A stretch of 64,000 bases of DNA from Candidatus Alcium sp. F082. Lineage in GTDB: Bacteria; Bacteroidota; Bacteroidia; Bacteroidales; F082. Position numbers and translations under genes: made by a program. Positions 1-8,750 of this stretch are shown one piece after another. Numbering within the stretch: position 1 is the stretch's first letter; each line of letters begins with the position of its first letter. Under the pieces are notes generated by a model that had not been told where the DNA came from, searched no databases, and saw nothing but the letters and a program-made list of their open reading frames with translations. The stretch covers positions 1-64,000 of the forward strand of contig LPNG01000006.1 of NCBI GenBank assembly GCA_001543395.1. Direction: 5' to 3'.

Positions 1-45
1 ATACTAATTCCATTTGGAATGCCGTGCAAGTAGGTTAGTTTTTAT

Positions 46-53
46 TATCTTTG
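46..53 (+). promoter_or_regulatory. -7 promoter box for the YD-repeat protein gene
   Basis: TATCTTTG matches the Bacteroidota -7 consensus TAnnTTTG. With the usual 4-nt gap the transcript would begin near 58, leaving a leader of about 26 nt before ATG 84. No convincing -33 TTG was seen. It overlaps an in-frame TTG at 51, which argues against that upstream start. Confidence 0.65.
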
Positions 54-83
54 CCGCATAATCATCTAAAACAACCATCAATT

Positions 84-1763
84 ATGAAGAAAATCATTTT
101 AGTTTTCATTATGGCTTTTGCGACAATCACATTGATGGCGCAACAAACAGCCGAACTTACAGAAGCCTTGGACAGCCTTGTAGTTACTGATATTGACGGT
201 GATTATGTAAGGGCCAAATTCAACTATGGTTACGATGGCAACAAACGCCTGAACCAAGTTATTTTCTCGAAAGTGGAAGAGCTCTCCACCGATTTGCATT
301 ACGCCGAAAAATGGCACTACGACTACGACAACAACAATCGTTGCCTTTCCTTTTCCTACTGGAATTGGGAAAACGACGACTGGTTCCTCCATCAGAAGAC
401 GGACAGCGTTTTCGACAATGCGGGCAATTGCGTTTTCGTATCGGAATTTCGATGTGCTGAAGTCGGAGCAGGACATTCCTATAACCGATTGGAATACGAT
501 TATGAAAACAACAAGTGCTTTGAGTATAGGATATACAGCCGTGGTGACTCTGACACGACTTGGGTACCTTACGAACGATTGAGATGGGAATATGACGAAC
601 TGGGTTGTTTGACGCAACAATTCCGCGACTTTACCGAGGGCTACGACTGGAAGCCCTTTAGTAAAATGGTTTACACTTACAACGACCAGCATCAACTGGT
701 TCTAGAGGAATACTTCCTTTGGAACGCCAACACGGGCACTTGGGATTCGGAAGGGAGCACCACAGAATACGAGTACAACGAAGACGGCTTCCTGTTGAGA
801 GAATATTACATTTCAAGCAACAACATAGAAAAAGAAACAAAGTATATTTATGATGAGCGCAACAATCCGATTTGGTATTATTTCTGCCAAACCACGCTTC
901 CTGATTTCATCTGGGAGCAAGACACCATCGAATTTGCTTATAATGAGAATGATAGCCTCATCTGGAAATTGGAGAACTTCACACATCATAATGGGGTGAT
1001 AGACCATCCCGTGCTATACGAATACGAGCGCGATGAGCAAGATCGCATCGTTGCAGAAACTTGTTTCGACAATTGGGCCAATGGACAACAGCCTCGCTTC
1101 AGGTACGAAAACACTTATGACGAACAAGGCCGGGTTGTCATGAAGCGTTGCAAAAGATACAGTATGATCGATGGGGCGTTGTTGGGCGATTCCTATGTGG
1201 AATATGAGTTTGACGACCAAGGAAACTTGGTTTCAGAATGGGAAGATTATCAGGACTATTATTTTCAGAACTATATGGATTTCTATTTCAGACAGAGTTT
1301 TGACTATAACACACCGTCGGACAACATATTAGGATTGGACAGGGCTTGGAACGATTTCATTGGTTTTATGACCGACCACGAATTTCGTATGGTACTTGAG
1401 GGCGAACCTTATTATTGGAAAAACGACCATTTCCCAATTCATCACAAATGGGAATCAGGGATATGGAGGTTCAGCGACCCCAATTTGCCCGACATCATCT
1501 CGCCTGTTAATGCAGACGTGGCATTGTATTACTCCAAACATTTTGAAAACCTTCCCGAAGCATCCAGTTCCCCCGCTCGTGTTTTCAACATCGAAGGCGG
1601 CTTGGCCGTCGAATGTGATGGACCTGCTGACATTATGGTCTACGATATGCTCGGTCGTGTTGTTGCACAAAAACGACAGGTTTTGCATAGCGAGTTTTGC
1701 CTCAAATCAGGACTTTATGTGGTGAAAGTGGGCGAGAGTGCCATGAAAGCGGTGGTGAAATAG
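84..1763 (+). CDS. Secreted YD-repeat-like protein with T9SS sorting domain
   Basis: The 559-aa protein opens with a signal peptide (MKKIILVFIMAF then LMAQQ). It then carries a series of degenerate YD-type repeats of the form Y-x-Y-(D/N)-x-x-(G/N), such as YEYDELG, YTYNDQH, YEYNEDG and YEFDDQG, the module found in Rhs and wall-associated proteins. The last 60-70 residues look like a type A T9SS sorting domain (YDMLGRVV, then LKSGLYVVKVG, ending KAVVK). An earlier in-frame TTG at 51 lies inside the promoter box, so ATG 84 is chosen. From this architecture I infer export across the outer membrane and anchoring or release at the surface. The repeats are too degenerate to assign a ligand or activity. 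Confidence 0.8.
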   Translation: MKKIILVFIMAFATITLMAQQTAELTEALDSLVVTDIDGDYVRAKFNYGYDGNKRLNQVIFSKVEELSTDLHYAEKWHYDYDNNNRCLSFSYWNWENDDWFLHQKTDSVFDNAGNCVFVSEFRCAEVGAGHSYNRLEYDYENNKCFEYRIYSRGDSDTTWVPYERLRWEYDELGCLTQQFRDFTEGYDWKPFSKMVYTYNDQHQLVLEEYFLWNANTGTWDSEGSTTEYEYNEDGFLLREYYISSNNIEKETKYIYDERNNPIWYYFCQTTLPDFIWEQDTIEFAYNENDSLIWKLENFTHHNGVIDHPVLYEYERDEQDRIVAETCFDNWANGQQPRFRYENTYDEQGRVVMKRCKRYSMIDGALLGDSYVEYEFDDQGNLVSEWEDYQDYYFQNYMDFYFRQSFDYNTPSDNILGLDRAWNDFIGFMTDHEFRMVLEGEPYYWKNDHFPIHHKWESGIWRFSDPNLPDIISPVNADVALYYSKHFENLPEASSSPARVFNIEGGLAVECDGPADIMVYDMLGRVVAQKRQVLHSEFCLKSGLYVVKVGESAMKAVVK

Positions 1764-1772
1764 AAAAATGCC

Positions 1773-1784
1773 TACCTTTGCCCC
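1773..1784 (+). promoter_or_regulatory. -7 box with leaderless spacing before the Ig-like protein
   Basis: TACCTTTG (1773-1780) is followed by exactly four bases (CCCC) and then the GTG start codon at 1785. If the box occupies -12 to -5, the start codon is at +1. Two other genes in the window show the same spacing (5957-5969 and 27522-27534). Confidence 0.55.
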
Positions 1785-3449
1785 GTGATTAGGAAATCAA
1801 AATATCTGTTCTATTGCCTCTCGGTGCTGCTTACGGCCTTCCTCGCCCAGCGTTGCGCCAATGCGGTGGCACCCACAGGCGGGCCCAAGGACAACATGCC
1901 GCCCGTAGTGGTCGAAGCCGTGCCCGAAAACAACAGCGTCAACTTCATCGGAAAGAAAATCGAGATTACCTTCGACGAATACATCACCCTTGAGAATGCC
2001 AACCAAAACGTGTTGATTTCACCGCCATTGAGCGAGAAGCCTGACATCAAGTTGCACAACAAGACGGTTGTCGTCAAATTCAAGGAAAGCCTGGCGCCCA
2101 ACACCACCTATACCATCAATTTCGGCTCAGCCATCAAGGACTTACACGAAGGCAACCTGTTTAAGGATTTCGTCTACAGCTTCGCCACGGGCGACCATAT
2201 CGACACCCTCTCTGTGAAGGGAAACGTCTTGACTGCCGCCGACAAGAAGCCCGTCGAGAACGCCTACGTCGGCCTTTATGCCGCCGACCTTGACAACGTG
2301 TATGACCTGCCCATGAGCGACAAGCCCAATTACATCACCAAGACTGACAAGGAAGGCAGGTTCAGCCTCAACGGACTGGCCGACAAGAACTACCTCATCT
2401 TCGCCTTAAAGGATGTGAACTCCAACCTTTATTTCGACCAACCCAACGAGGAAGTAGCGTTTTTGGACAGCTTGGTTCACCCCAACGACTCCATCAGCCA
2501 TACCTTGTATATGTTCACTGAGGTGGACTCGACGCAGGTGCTGCTGGAGAAAAAGTTGATCGAAGAAGGCCTGCTGCGTTTCGTGTTCCGCCATCCCGCC
2601 AAGGATGCCATCGTCATGACCCCCGAGATGCTGCCCGACACCTTCAACCTCGTGACCATGCATTCCGCCGAATATGACACCATTTGGTGGTATTTCACCC
2701 CCAATGTCATGGATAGCCTGTGGGTACAGGTGAAATACGACACCGTCATCAACGACTCGTCACGCTACAGCTTGAAATTCAAGGAGACTGGTGGCAACAG
2801 AAGACGCAAGACAGAACCTAAAAAACTGACTGTCAGCAACAACCTACTCAACAGGGTCGGGCTGATACCCGGGCAGGATCTTGTTTTGAAGTTCTCAGAG
2901 CCCATCATCAGCTACCAGATGAGCGACTCGGCGGTCTTCAAATGCGACTCAACGGTTTATTATGGCCGCCTCGCTTTTGAGCCTGCTGATGAATATGGCA
3001 TGAAATACCGCCTCAGCACGCCTTTCTCGGCCGACTCGAGCTACAGTTTCGAGATTCCCGACTCGGTGTTTTTGGGCATCCGTGGTCGCACCAACGATGT
3101 CATTCGTGCCGATTTCCATGTGCTTAAGGACGACGAATATGGCAACATCTACATCACCGTTGCGCCGCCCAAAGGCATGAAACAGGTCGTGGTGCAACTT
3201 ACTGACGAGAGCGGAAAGGTGTTGAAAGAAGAGGCCATCACCAAGAAACAAGAGGTGATGTTCGACTACCTCATGCCTGCCAAATACAAGCTCCGCGCCA
3301 TCCTCGATGCCGACGGCAACGGCAAATGGAGCACGGGCAACTACCACCACCACACCCTGCCAGAGACCATCCTCGACTACAAAGACCCGCTCGAATTGAA
3401 AGCCGGATGGGACATTGACTTGGAGGAAGTTTGGAACCTGGCCCAATAA
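1785..3449 (+). CDS. Ig-like domain (Big_5/SbsA-type) envelope protein
   Basis: The 554-aa protein has a hydrophobic N-terminal segment (residues 7-21) and a Cys at about residue 24 followed by the family hallmark VAPTGGPKD. The preceding residues (LAQRC) are a poor lipobox, so lipidation is uncertain. Residues about 35-140 resemble a bacterial Ig-like (SbsA, Big_5) domain, with the motifs ITFDEYITLENA and LAPNTTYTINFG. A carboxypeptidase-regulatory-like segment follows (VKGNVLTAADKKPVENAYVGLY), and a second such beta-rich segment closes the protein. Members of this family are common, uncharacterised Bacteroidota envelope proteins. GTG 1785 is the only start that keeps the signal sequence; the next in-frame GTG (1824) would remove it. 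The gene lies 21 nt after the YD-repeat gene but has its own promoter box. Confidence 0.8.
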   Translation: MIRKSKYLFYCLSVLLTAFLAQRCANAVAPTGGPKDNMPPVVVEAVPENNSVNFIGKKIEITFDEYITLENANQNVLISPPLSEKPDIKLHNKTVVVKFKESLAPNTTYTINFGSAIKDLHEGNLFKDFVYSFATGDHIDTLSVKGNVLTAADKKPVENAYVGLYAADLDNVYDLPMSDKPNYITKTDKEGRFSLNGLADKNYLIFALKDVNSNLYFDQPNEEVAFLDSLVHPNDSISHTLYMFTEVDSTQVLLEKKLIEEGLLRFVFRHPAKDAIVMTPEMLPDTFNLVTMHSAEYDTIWWYFTPNVMDSLWVQVKYDTVINDSSRYSLKFKETGGNRRRKTEPKKLTVSNNLLNRVGLIPGQDLVLKFSEPIISYQMSDSAVFKCDSTVYYGRLAFEPADEYGMKYRLSTPFSADSSYSFEIPDSVFLGIRGRTNDVIRADFHVLKDDEYGNIYITVAPPKGMKQVVVQLTDESGKVLKEEAITKKQEVMFDYLMPAKYKLRAILDADGNGKWSTGNYHHHTLPETILDYKDPLELKAGWDIDLEEVWNLAQ

Positions 3450-3478
3450 TTAATCATGCAGGGATAAGGAATTATCCG

Positions 3479-3486
3479 TATCTTTG
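3479..3486 (+). promoter_or_regulatory. -7 promoter box for the NifU-like/GGGtGRT pair
   Basis: TATCTTTG gives a predicted transcription start near 3491 and a leader of about 32 nt before ATG 3523. It probably drives both genes, since only 12 nt separate them. Confidence 0.65.
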
Positions 3487-3522
3487 CAGCCCTATTGTAG
3501 AATCAACTTAAACAGCGAAATA

Positions 3523-4215
3523 ATGATTTACACACAAGAAGTGCAACACCAATGTTGCGTGAAGAAAGGCGCCAACCATCCTTGCGCTCCGATTCCGGAG
3601 GAAGGCAAGTGGGTGCGCGTCAAAGATGTGAAAGACATCAGCGGTTTCACCCATGGCATCGGCTGGTGCGCCCCTCAACAGGGTGCCTGCAAGCTGACCC
3701 TCAACGTGAAGGACGGCATCATCCAAGAGGCTCTTGTAGAGACCATCGGTTGCTCTGGCATGACCCACTCGGCCGCTATGGCTTCTGAAATCTTGCCCGG
3801 CAAGACCGTGCTCGAAGCCCTTAACACCGACCTCGTGTGCGACGCCATCAACACCGCCATGCGCGAGATCTTCCTGCAGATTGTCTACGGTCGCTCCCAG
3901 TCGGCCTTCTCCGAAGGCGGCTTGCTCGTCGGCGCCTCGCTCGAGGACCTCGGCAAGGGCCTGCGCAGCCAGATCGGCACGATGTTCGGTACCTTGGAGA
4001 AAGGTCCCCGTTACCTCGAAATGACCGAAGGCTATTGCACCCGCATCGCCTTGGACGAGAACAGCGAAATCATCGGTTACGAATTCGTCAGCCTTGGCAA
4101 GATGATGGACTTCATCAAGAAGGGTGACGATGCCAACGAGGCCCTGAAGAAAGCCACCGGCACCTACGGTCGTTTCGCCGATGCAGCCAAATACATTGAC
4201 CCACGTAAAGAATAA
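3523..4215 (+). CDS. NifU-like iron-sulfur cluster assembly scaffold protein
   Basis: The 230-aa protein resembles the NifU/IscU N-terminal scaffold fold. It has conserved Cys positions in WCAPQQGACKL, ETIGCSGMTHSAA (compare the GCxxS signature of NifU_N) and NTDLVCDAI, plus extra Cys pairs at the N terminus (QCCVKK, HPCAP). ATG 3523 is used; an upstream TTG at 3484 lies in the promoter box. It is followed after 12 nt by the GGGtGRT gene. This pairing is a known, uncharacterised Bacteroidota and Firmicutes arrangement. A role in building or carrying Fe-S clusters for its partner is inference. Confidence 0.85.
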   Translation: MIYTQEVQHQCCVKKGANHPCAPIPEEGKWVRVKDVKDISGFTHGIGWCAPQQGACKLTLNVKDGIIQEALVETIGCSGMTHSAAMASEILPGKTVLEALNTDLVCDAINTAMREIFLQIVYGRSQSAFSEGGLLVGASLEDLGKGLRSQIGTMFGTLEKGPRYLEMTEGYCTRIALDENSEIIGYEFVSLGKMMDFIKKGDDANEALKKATGTYGRFADAAKYIDPRKE

Positions 4216-4220
4216 GGAGG
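4214..4220 (+). promoter_or_regulatory. Canonical Shine-Dalgarno before the GGGtGRT gene
   Basis: AAGGAGG overlaps the TAA stop of the NifU-like gene (4213-4215) and lies 7 nt before ATG 4228. A full Shine-Dalgarno is unusual for Bacteroidota, and I saw no comparable match before the other genes here. It suggests high or coupled translation of the second gene. Confidence 0.7.
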
Positions 4221-4227
4221 ACATACC

Positions 4228-5238
4228 ATGGCAAGAAGAGAAGTGAAATTTGAAAGTCAGGAGCGCCGCATGGCCAATGTCCTGAAAGTTTTGAACCAAT
4301 ACGGCATCAAGAGCATCGAGGAAGCCGACGAGATCTGTGAAGCCAAGGGCATCGACCCCTACAAGATGGCTGAGGAGACCCAGCCCATCTGCTTCGAGAA
4401 CGTGAAGTGGGCCTACACCTGCGGTGCCGCCATCGCCATCAAGAAGGGCTGCAAGAACGCTGCCGACGCAGCCGAAGCCATTGGCGAAGGCCTGCAGTCG
4501 TTCTGCATCGATGGTTCCGTCGCTGACGACCGTAAGGTCGGCATCGGCCACGGCAACCTCGCCGCCCGTCTGCTCCGCGAGGAGACCGAGTGCTTCGCCT
4601 TCCTGGCCGGCCACGAGAGCTTCGCCGCCGCCGAAGGCGCCATCAAGATCGCTGAGATGGCCAACAAGGTGCGCCAAAAGCCCTTGCGTGTCATCCTCAA
4701 CGGCCTCGGCAAAGACGCAGCCAAGATCATCAGCCGCATCAACGGCTTCACCTATTGCCGCACCGAGTTCGACTACTACACCGGCAAGGTGACCGTCGTG
4801 GAACGCATCCCCTATTCGACGGGTCTCCGCTCGAAGGTGAACTGCTACGGTGCCGACGACGTTCGCGAGGGCGTGGCCATCTTGTGGCTGGAGAACGTCG
4901 ACGTGTCCATCACGGGCAACTCGACCAACCCGACCCGCTTCCAACATCCTGTTGCGGGCACTTATAAGAAAGAACGCCTGTTGGCAGGCAAGCCCTACTT
5001 CTCCGTCGCCTCTGGCGGTGGCACGGGCCGTACCCTGCACCCCGACAACATGGCCGCCGGTCCCGCCAGCTACGGCATGACCGACACCATGGGCCGCATG
5101 CACAGCGACGCCCAGTTCGCTGGCTCCTCATCCGTCCCGGCACACGTCGAGATGATGGGCTACCTCGGCATGGGCAACAACCCGATGGTGGGCGCCACCG
5201 TCGCTGTCGCCGTCGCCGTGGAACAGGCTATGAAATAA
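4228..5238 (+). CDS. GGGtGRT protein
   Basis: The 336-aa protein contains the family-naming motif GGGTGRT (in SVASGGGTGRTLHPDN, about residues 261-276). It matches the uniform-length GGGtGRT family of unknown function, which is typically encoded next to a NifU-like scaffold, as here. Several Cys residues (DEICEAKG, QPICFENV, YTCGAA, FCIDG, ETECFAF) could bind a metal cluster. Codon use is strongly GC-biased, as in highly expressed genes, and the gene has a perfect Shine-Dalgarno. It is probably cytoplasmic, with no signal peptide or membrane segment. A terminator follows. The biochemical function is not established. Confidence 0.9.
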   Translation: MARREVKFESQERRMANVLKVLNQYGIKSIEEADEICEAKGIDPYKMAEETQPICFENVKWAYTCGAAIAIKKGCKNAADAAEAIGEGLQSFCIDGSVADDRKVGIGHGNLAARLLREETECFAFLAGHESFAAAEGAIKIAEMANKVRQKPLRVILNGLGKDAAKIISRINGFTYCRTEFDYYTGKVTVVERIPYSTGLRSKVNCYGADDVREGVAILWLENVDVSITGNSTNPTRFQHPVAGTYKKERLLAGKPYFSVASGGGTGRTLHPDNMAAGPASYGMTDTMGRMHSDAQFAGSSSVPAHVEMMGYLGMGNNPMVGATVAVAVAVEQAMK

Positions 5239-5260
5239 GTAAGGAGTTATCCCAAGAAAA

Positions 5261-5288
5261 AAGTCCGGTGCTAAGCATCGGACTTTTT
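5261..5288 (+). terminator. Rho-independent terminator after the GGGtGRT gene
   Basis: An 11-bp stem (AAGTCCGGTGC with GCATCGGACTT, one G-U pair) around a TAA loop is followed by seven T. It lies between convergent genes, and the A-run on the other side could let it serve the minus-strand gene too. Confidence 0.9.
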
Positions 5289-5291
5289 TTG

Positions 5292-5918
5292 TTATTCTTC
5301 ATCAGCGAGGATGACCACTCGCATCCCCACAAAGGCGTAGTTTTCTTTCAGTTGAATCAGGTCGTCATCTCTTAAGCGGATGCAGCCTTCGCTGCCACGA
5401 CCCGGTACTGAGCTCTCGTTGTTGGTGCTGCCATGGATGCCAATGCCCGAATGGCCTGGCGTCTTCAATCGCATGAACCAATGACCGTAAGAAAGGATGC
5501 TACCGCGACCATCGCCGAAGTCGTGGGTCCATTTTGAGGCATCGGCTATCTCAGTAATGACAAAGGGGTTGTCAGGCGTGCATTCCGGTGTCTTCATATC
5601 GCCCTTCTTTTCTTTTTGGCCTTTGTTTTTACCCACGCAAACGGGATAATGCACACGTTTGATGGTGTCGCCCTCCACCACCTCGCACACATAAAGGCGA
5701 TACTCGGGCTTGGAGATGAGGATGAAGCAGTTTTTCTTGTCCACCACATCAGAATAATAGGTGGCAGTATCGGCAGGGATGACGTCGATGGTATCCACCG
5801 GCATCTCCTCTACGATGACGGCTTCTTGTTGTTGGGGTTCGCTGCTCGTGGAAGTCCCGCAAGAAGGCAGGGCGAAAAACACCGCCCATAGGCTGAAAAG
5901 GAAGGTCATTTTTTTCAT
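5292..5918 (-). CDS. L,D-transpeptidase (YkuD) lipoprotein
   Basis: The 208-aa protein begins with a lipoprotein signal (MKKMTFLFSLWAVFFALPSC, lipobox ALPSC). It ends in a YkuD catalytic domain with GIGIHGSTN and the signature GSEGCIRLRDDD, which carries the nucleophilic Cys. The family forms 3-3 peptidoglycan cross-links or anchors proteins to peptidoglycan in the periplasm; the exact activity here is open. The start is ATG 5918, because upstream in-frame codons run through the divergent rlmN promoter. It is transcribed from CAAAAGTA (5937-5944, minus strand), only 12 bp from the rlmN -7 box. Confidence 0.88.
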   Translation of the reverse strand: MKKMTFLFSLWAVFFALPSCGTSTSSEPQQQEAVIVEEMPVDTIDVIPADTATYYSDVVDKKNCFILISKPEYRLYVCEVVEGDTIKRVHYPVCVGKNKGQKEKKGDMKTPECTPDNPFVITEIADASKWTHDFGDGRGSILSYGHWFMRLKTPGHSGIGIHGSTNNESSVPGRGSEGCIRLRDDDLIQLKENYAFVGMRVVILADEE

Positions 5919-5936
5919 TGGGTTTAAAGTATGCCG

Positions 5937-5964
5937 CAAAAGTACAGATTTTTCCCTATTTTTG
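5937..5964. promoter_or_regulatory. Back-to-back divergent promoters, ldt / rlmN
   Basis: The minus-strand -7 box TACTTTTG (5937-5944, seen as CAAAAGTA) and the plus-strand box TATTTTTG (5957-5964) are separated by 12 bp. The rlmN box is followed by CGGC and then ATG 5969, a leaderless spacing. Both boxes are followed by the same CGGCAT sequence. Two RNA polymerases could not occupy both boxes at once. Confidence 0.6.
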
Positions 5965-5968
5965 CGGC

Positions 5969-6985
5969 ATGGAAAAAGAAATACTTTTAGGTAAGACCCC
6001 AACTGAGATTCAGGAGGTCGTCGAGAAACTGGAACTGCCCAAGTTCACGGGCAAGCAACTGGTGGACTGGATATATCTGAAGCGTTGCGCCTCGTTTGAG
6101 GGCATGACCAACCTCAGCAAAGCCTCGCGTGCCTTGTTGTCGGAGCACTACGAGACTGGACTGCAGGCTCCCGTCAAGGAGCAAGTCTCGACCGACGGCA
6201 CGAAGAAATACCTCTTCCCTGCCGGCAATCATTTCATCGAGGCCGCCTATATCCCCGACCGTGAGCGCGCCACCCTATGCGTCTCCACGCAGGTGGGCTG
6301 CCAGATGGACTGTCTCTTCTGTGCCACGGGCAAGCAAGGCTTCCAAAAGAACCTCTCCGTGGCCGAGATCATGAACCAGATCCTCAGCCTGCCGGAGTTC
6401 GAAACGCTGACCAACATCGTCTTCATGGGCATGGGCGAGCCTCTGGCCAACTACGACAACCTGATGCGCTCGTTGGACATCCTCACGCAGGAATGGGCCT
6501 TGGGCTGGAGCCCCACCCGTATCACTGTGTCGACCAGCGGTCTCATCCCCAACCTAAAACGTTTCTTAGAAGAGTCGAAATGCAACCTCGCCATCAGTAT
6601 GCATAGTCCCTTCCACAACGAGCGCCTCAAGCTGATGCCCGTCGAGAAGACCTATCCCATCAAGGAGGTGATTCATGCCGTGCGCCAACACGACTGGCAC
6701 GGACAACGCCGCCTTTCGTTTGAATACATCATCTTCAAGGACCTTAACGCCACCAAGGACCACGTCAAGGAAATCGCGCGTCTGCTGGGCAGCACGCGTT
6801 GCCGTTTCAATCTGATCAAGTATCACACTGTTCCTGGCATCCCATTGAAGAGCCCCGACGCCGCCACCATGACCTGGTTCCGCGACGCATTGAATGAAAA
6901 GGGTATTATCGCCACCATCCGTGCCTCGCGCGGACAGGACATCGACGCCGCCTGTGGACTGCTGTCGACAAAGAATATGTTATGA
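5969..6985 (+). CDS. rlmN: 23S rRNA (adenine2503-C2)/tRNA methyltransferase RlmN
   Basis: The 338-aa radical SAM enzyme has the CxxxCxxC cluster motif (CQMDCLFC) after the VSTQVG segment. Glycine-rich SAM-binding VFMGMGEPL follows, and the C-terminal methyl-carrying Cys lies in GQDIDAACGLL. Length and motif order match RlmN. It methylates A2503 of 23S rRNA and A37 of some tRNAs. ATG 5969 sits 4 nt after the -7 box; the upstream frame (from 5918) is antisense to the ldt leader. Confidence 0.95.
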   Translation: MEKEILLGKTPTEIQEVVEKLELPKFTGKQLVDWIYLKRCASFEGMTNLSKASRALLSEHYETGLQAPVKEQVSTDGTKKYLFPAGNHFIEAAYIPDRERATLCVSTQVGCQMDCLFCATGKQGFQKNLSVAEIMNQILSLPEFETLTNIVFMGMGEPLANYDNLMRSLDILTQEWALGWSPTRITVSTSGLIPNLKRFLEESKCNLAISMHSPFHNERLKLMPVEKTYPIKEVIHAVRQHDWHGQRRLSFEYIIFKDLNATKDHVKEIARLLGSTRCRFNLIKYHTVPGIPLKSPDAATMTWFRDALNEKGIIATIRASRGQDIDAACGLLSTKNML

Positions 6986-6993
6986 TCCTTGCT

Positions 6994-7010
6994 TGACGTT
7001 GCGGCAACGT
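6994..7010. repeat. Short palindrome between convergent rlmN and carboxylase
   Basis: GACGTTGCGGCAACGTC is a near-perfect palindrome lying 9 nt past the rlmN stop. It resembles the inner palindromes of the family E repeats (GAC...GTC) at 14309 and 54802, but the outer flanks are not conserved. It may act as a weak bidirectional terminator. Confidence 0.5.
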
Positions 7011-7020
7011 CATTACACAA

Positions 7021-8628
7021 TTACATCCTGAAAACACCGAATTGTTGCGGCGGGAAGGGCTGGTTCAAGGAAGCGGCAATGCCCAAAGCCAATATCTTTC
7101 GGGTGTCGACGGGATCGATGATGCCGTCGTCCCAAAGGCGTGCCGTGCTGTAGAACGCCGAGCCTTCGTAATCGTATTTGGCCAGGATTTCCTTTTTCAG
7201 TTTCGCTATTTCATCAGTCGGTACCTCAAGGCCTTTGTACTTGTATTGGTCTTCCTTCACCGTGGCAAGGACGCTGGCTGCCTGCTCGCCACCCATGACG
7301 GAGATCTTGGCATTGGGCCACATGAACAACAGCCTCGGGCTGTAGGCACGACCCGCCATGCCATAGTTACCCGCACCAAACGAACCGCCGAAGATGACGG
7401 TGAACTTGGGCACGTTGGCATTGGAGACAGCGTGCACCATCTTGGCACCGTCCTTGGCGATGCCACCTTGTTCATACTGCTTACCCACCATGAAGCCCGT
7501 AATGTTTTGCAAGAACACCAACGGAATGTTGCGTTGGCAACACAACTCGATGAAGTGGGTGGCTTTCAGTGCCGACTCCGAAAACAACACGCCAAAGTTG
7601 GCGATAATGCCCACGGGGAAGCCCATGAGGTGAGCGAAGCCGCACACGATGGTAGTGGCGTAGCGCGACTTGAACTCCTGGAAGCGGCTACCGTCGACAA
7701 TGCGGGCGATGATCTCACGCGGGTCGACGAGCTTGTGGAAATCAATGGGGGCAAGACCATAAAGGTCGTGTGGGTCGTATAAAGGTGCCTCCACAGGCAG
7801 CATATCCAACTTCTGGCGGTGCGACTTCTCCAAAGTCTTGAAGATGTTACGGCAGATCTGCAGGGCGTGTTGGTCGTTCTCGGCCAAGTGGTCCGCCACA
7901 CCCGACACGGAGGTGTGCATCTCGCCACCACCCAACTCCTCTGCCGTGACCACCTCGCCCGTGGCCGCCTTCACCAAAGGTGGTCCACCGAGATAGATGG
8001 TACCTTGGTTACGCACGATGATGGTCTCGTCACTCATGGCCGGCACGTAGGCACCGCCAGCGGTGCACATGCCCATCACGATGGCAATCTGTGGGATGCC
8101 CATAGCCGACATACGCGCCTGGTTGTAGAAGAAACGGCCGAAGTGGTCGCGGTCGGGGAAGACCGTGTCCTGCTCGGGAAGGAAGGCGCCGCCGCTGTCG
8201 ACCATATAGACGCAAGGCAGGTGATTCTCCATGGCAATCTCCTGGGCACGGAGGTGTTTCTTCACCGTGTACTGCATATAGGTGCCGCCTTTCACGGTGG
8301 CATCGTTGGCCACGATGACGGCCTCTCTGCCTTGAATCACGCCGATGCCGGTGATGATACCCGCAGAGGGGAAGTCGTTGTTATAGGTGCCGTAGGCCGC
8401 CATCGGCGACAACTCCAGGAAAGGCGTGTTCGGGTCGATAAGCAAGTCGATACGTTCGCGGGCGAGCAGCTTGTTGCGTTTCTTGTGTTTGGCCACGGCC
8501 GCCTCGCCGCCACCCTGCATGGAGGCCGACATCGCCTCGCGGTATTGCGCCATCAAAGTGAGGAAGTTCTTCTCGTTCTGACGAAACTCCTCAGAATCGG
8601 TGCGTATATTGGATTTTAGTACCTGCAT
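7021..8628 (-). CDS. Acyl-CoA carboxylase carboxyltransferase (beta) subunit
   Basis: The 535-aa protein is a full-length biotin-dependent carboxyltransferase with N- and C-terminal crotonase-like halves. Features include [12 protein letters not shown], the acyl-CoA-site loop [11 protein letters not shown], and the C-terminal [15 protein letters not shown] and FGVFRM end. The pattern [15 protein letters not shown] with the FGVFRM terminus is closest to the methylcrotonyl-CoA carboxylase beta branch. Propionyl- or another acyl-CoA specificity cannot be excluded. No biotin carboxylase or biotin carrier gene is adjacent, so partner subunits must be encoded elsewhere. ATG 8628 follows a TATTTTTG promoter (8649-8656). 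Confidence 0.9.
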   Translation of the reverse strand: MQVLKSNIRTDSEEFRQNEKNFLTLMAQYREAMSASMQGGGEAAVAKHKKRNKLLARERIDLLIDPNTPFLELSPMAAYGTYNNDFPSAGIITGIGVIQGREAVIVANDATVKGGTYMQYTVKKHLRAQEIAMENHLPCVYMVDSGGAFLPEQDTVFPDRDHFGRFFYNQARMSAMGIPQIAIVMGMCTAGGAYVPAMSDETIIVRNQGTIYLGGPPLVKAATGEVVTAEELGGGEMHTSVSGVADHLAENDQHALQICRNIFKTLEKSHRQKLDMLPVEAPLYDPHDLYGLAPIDFHKLVDPREIIARIVDGSRFQEFKSRYATTIVCGFAHLMGFPVGIIANFGVLFSESALKATHFIELCCQRNIPLVFLQNITGFMVGKQYEQGGIAKDGAKMVHAVSNANVPKFTVIFGGSFGAGNYGMAGRAYSPRLLFMWPNAKISVMGGEQAASVLATVKEDQYKYKGLEVPTDEIAKLKKEILAKYDYEGSAFYSTARLWDDGIIDPVDTRKILALGIAASLNQPFPPQQFGVFRM

Positions 8629-8648
8629 AGTGCTTCGATTTTCAAGCA

Positions 8649-8707
8649 CAAAAATAGGGAAAAAACCGAGAATGAAAAGTAAGATTGAAATAAATCTCCT
8701 ATCTTTG
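8649..8707. promoter_or_regulatory. Divergent promoter region, carboxylase / ftsX
   Basis: A minus-strand -7 box TATTTTTG (8649-8656, seen as CAAAAATA) serves the carboxylase. A plus-strand box TATCTTTG (8700-8707) serves ftsX, with a leader of about 39 nt to ATG 8751. The boxes are 43 bp apart, so both promoters could be used together. Confidence 0.6.
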
Positions 8708-8750
8708 CAGTTTCATTTATGATGAGGTTACTGAGTTAATCGAAGTAAAG

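Noticed and set aside
51-83. TTG start at 51 for the first gene
   Set aside because: It lies within the -7 promoter box and would precede the signal peptide by 11 residues; ATG 84 fits better.
1396-1725. 109-codon alternative frame inside the first gene
   Set aside because: It is a shadow of the T9SS-bearing frame with no domain of its own.
3508-5103. Long minus-strand open frame (531 codons) opposite the NifU-like and GGGtGRT genes
   Set aside because: It mirrors two well-supported genes with GC-rich third positions; its translation is low-complexity and matches no family.
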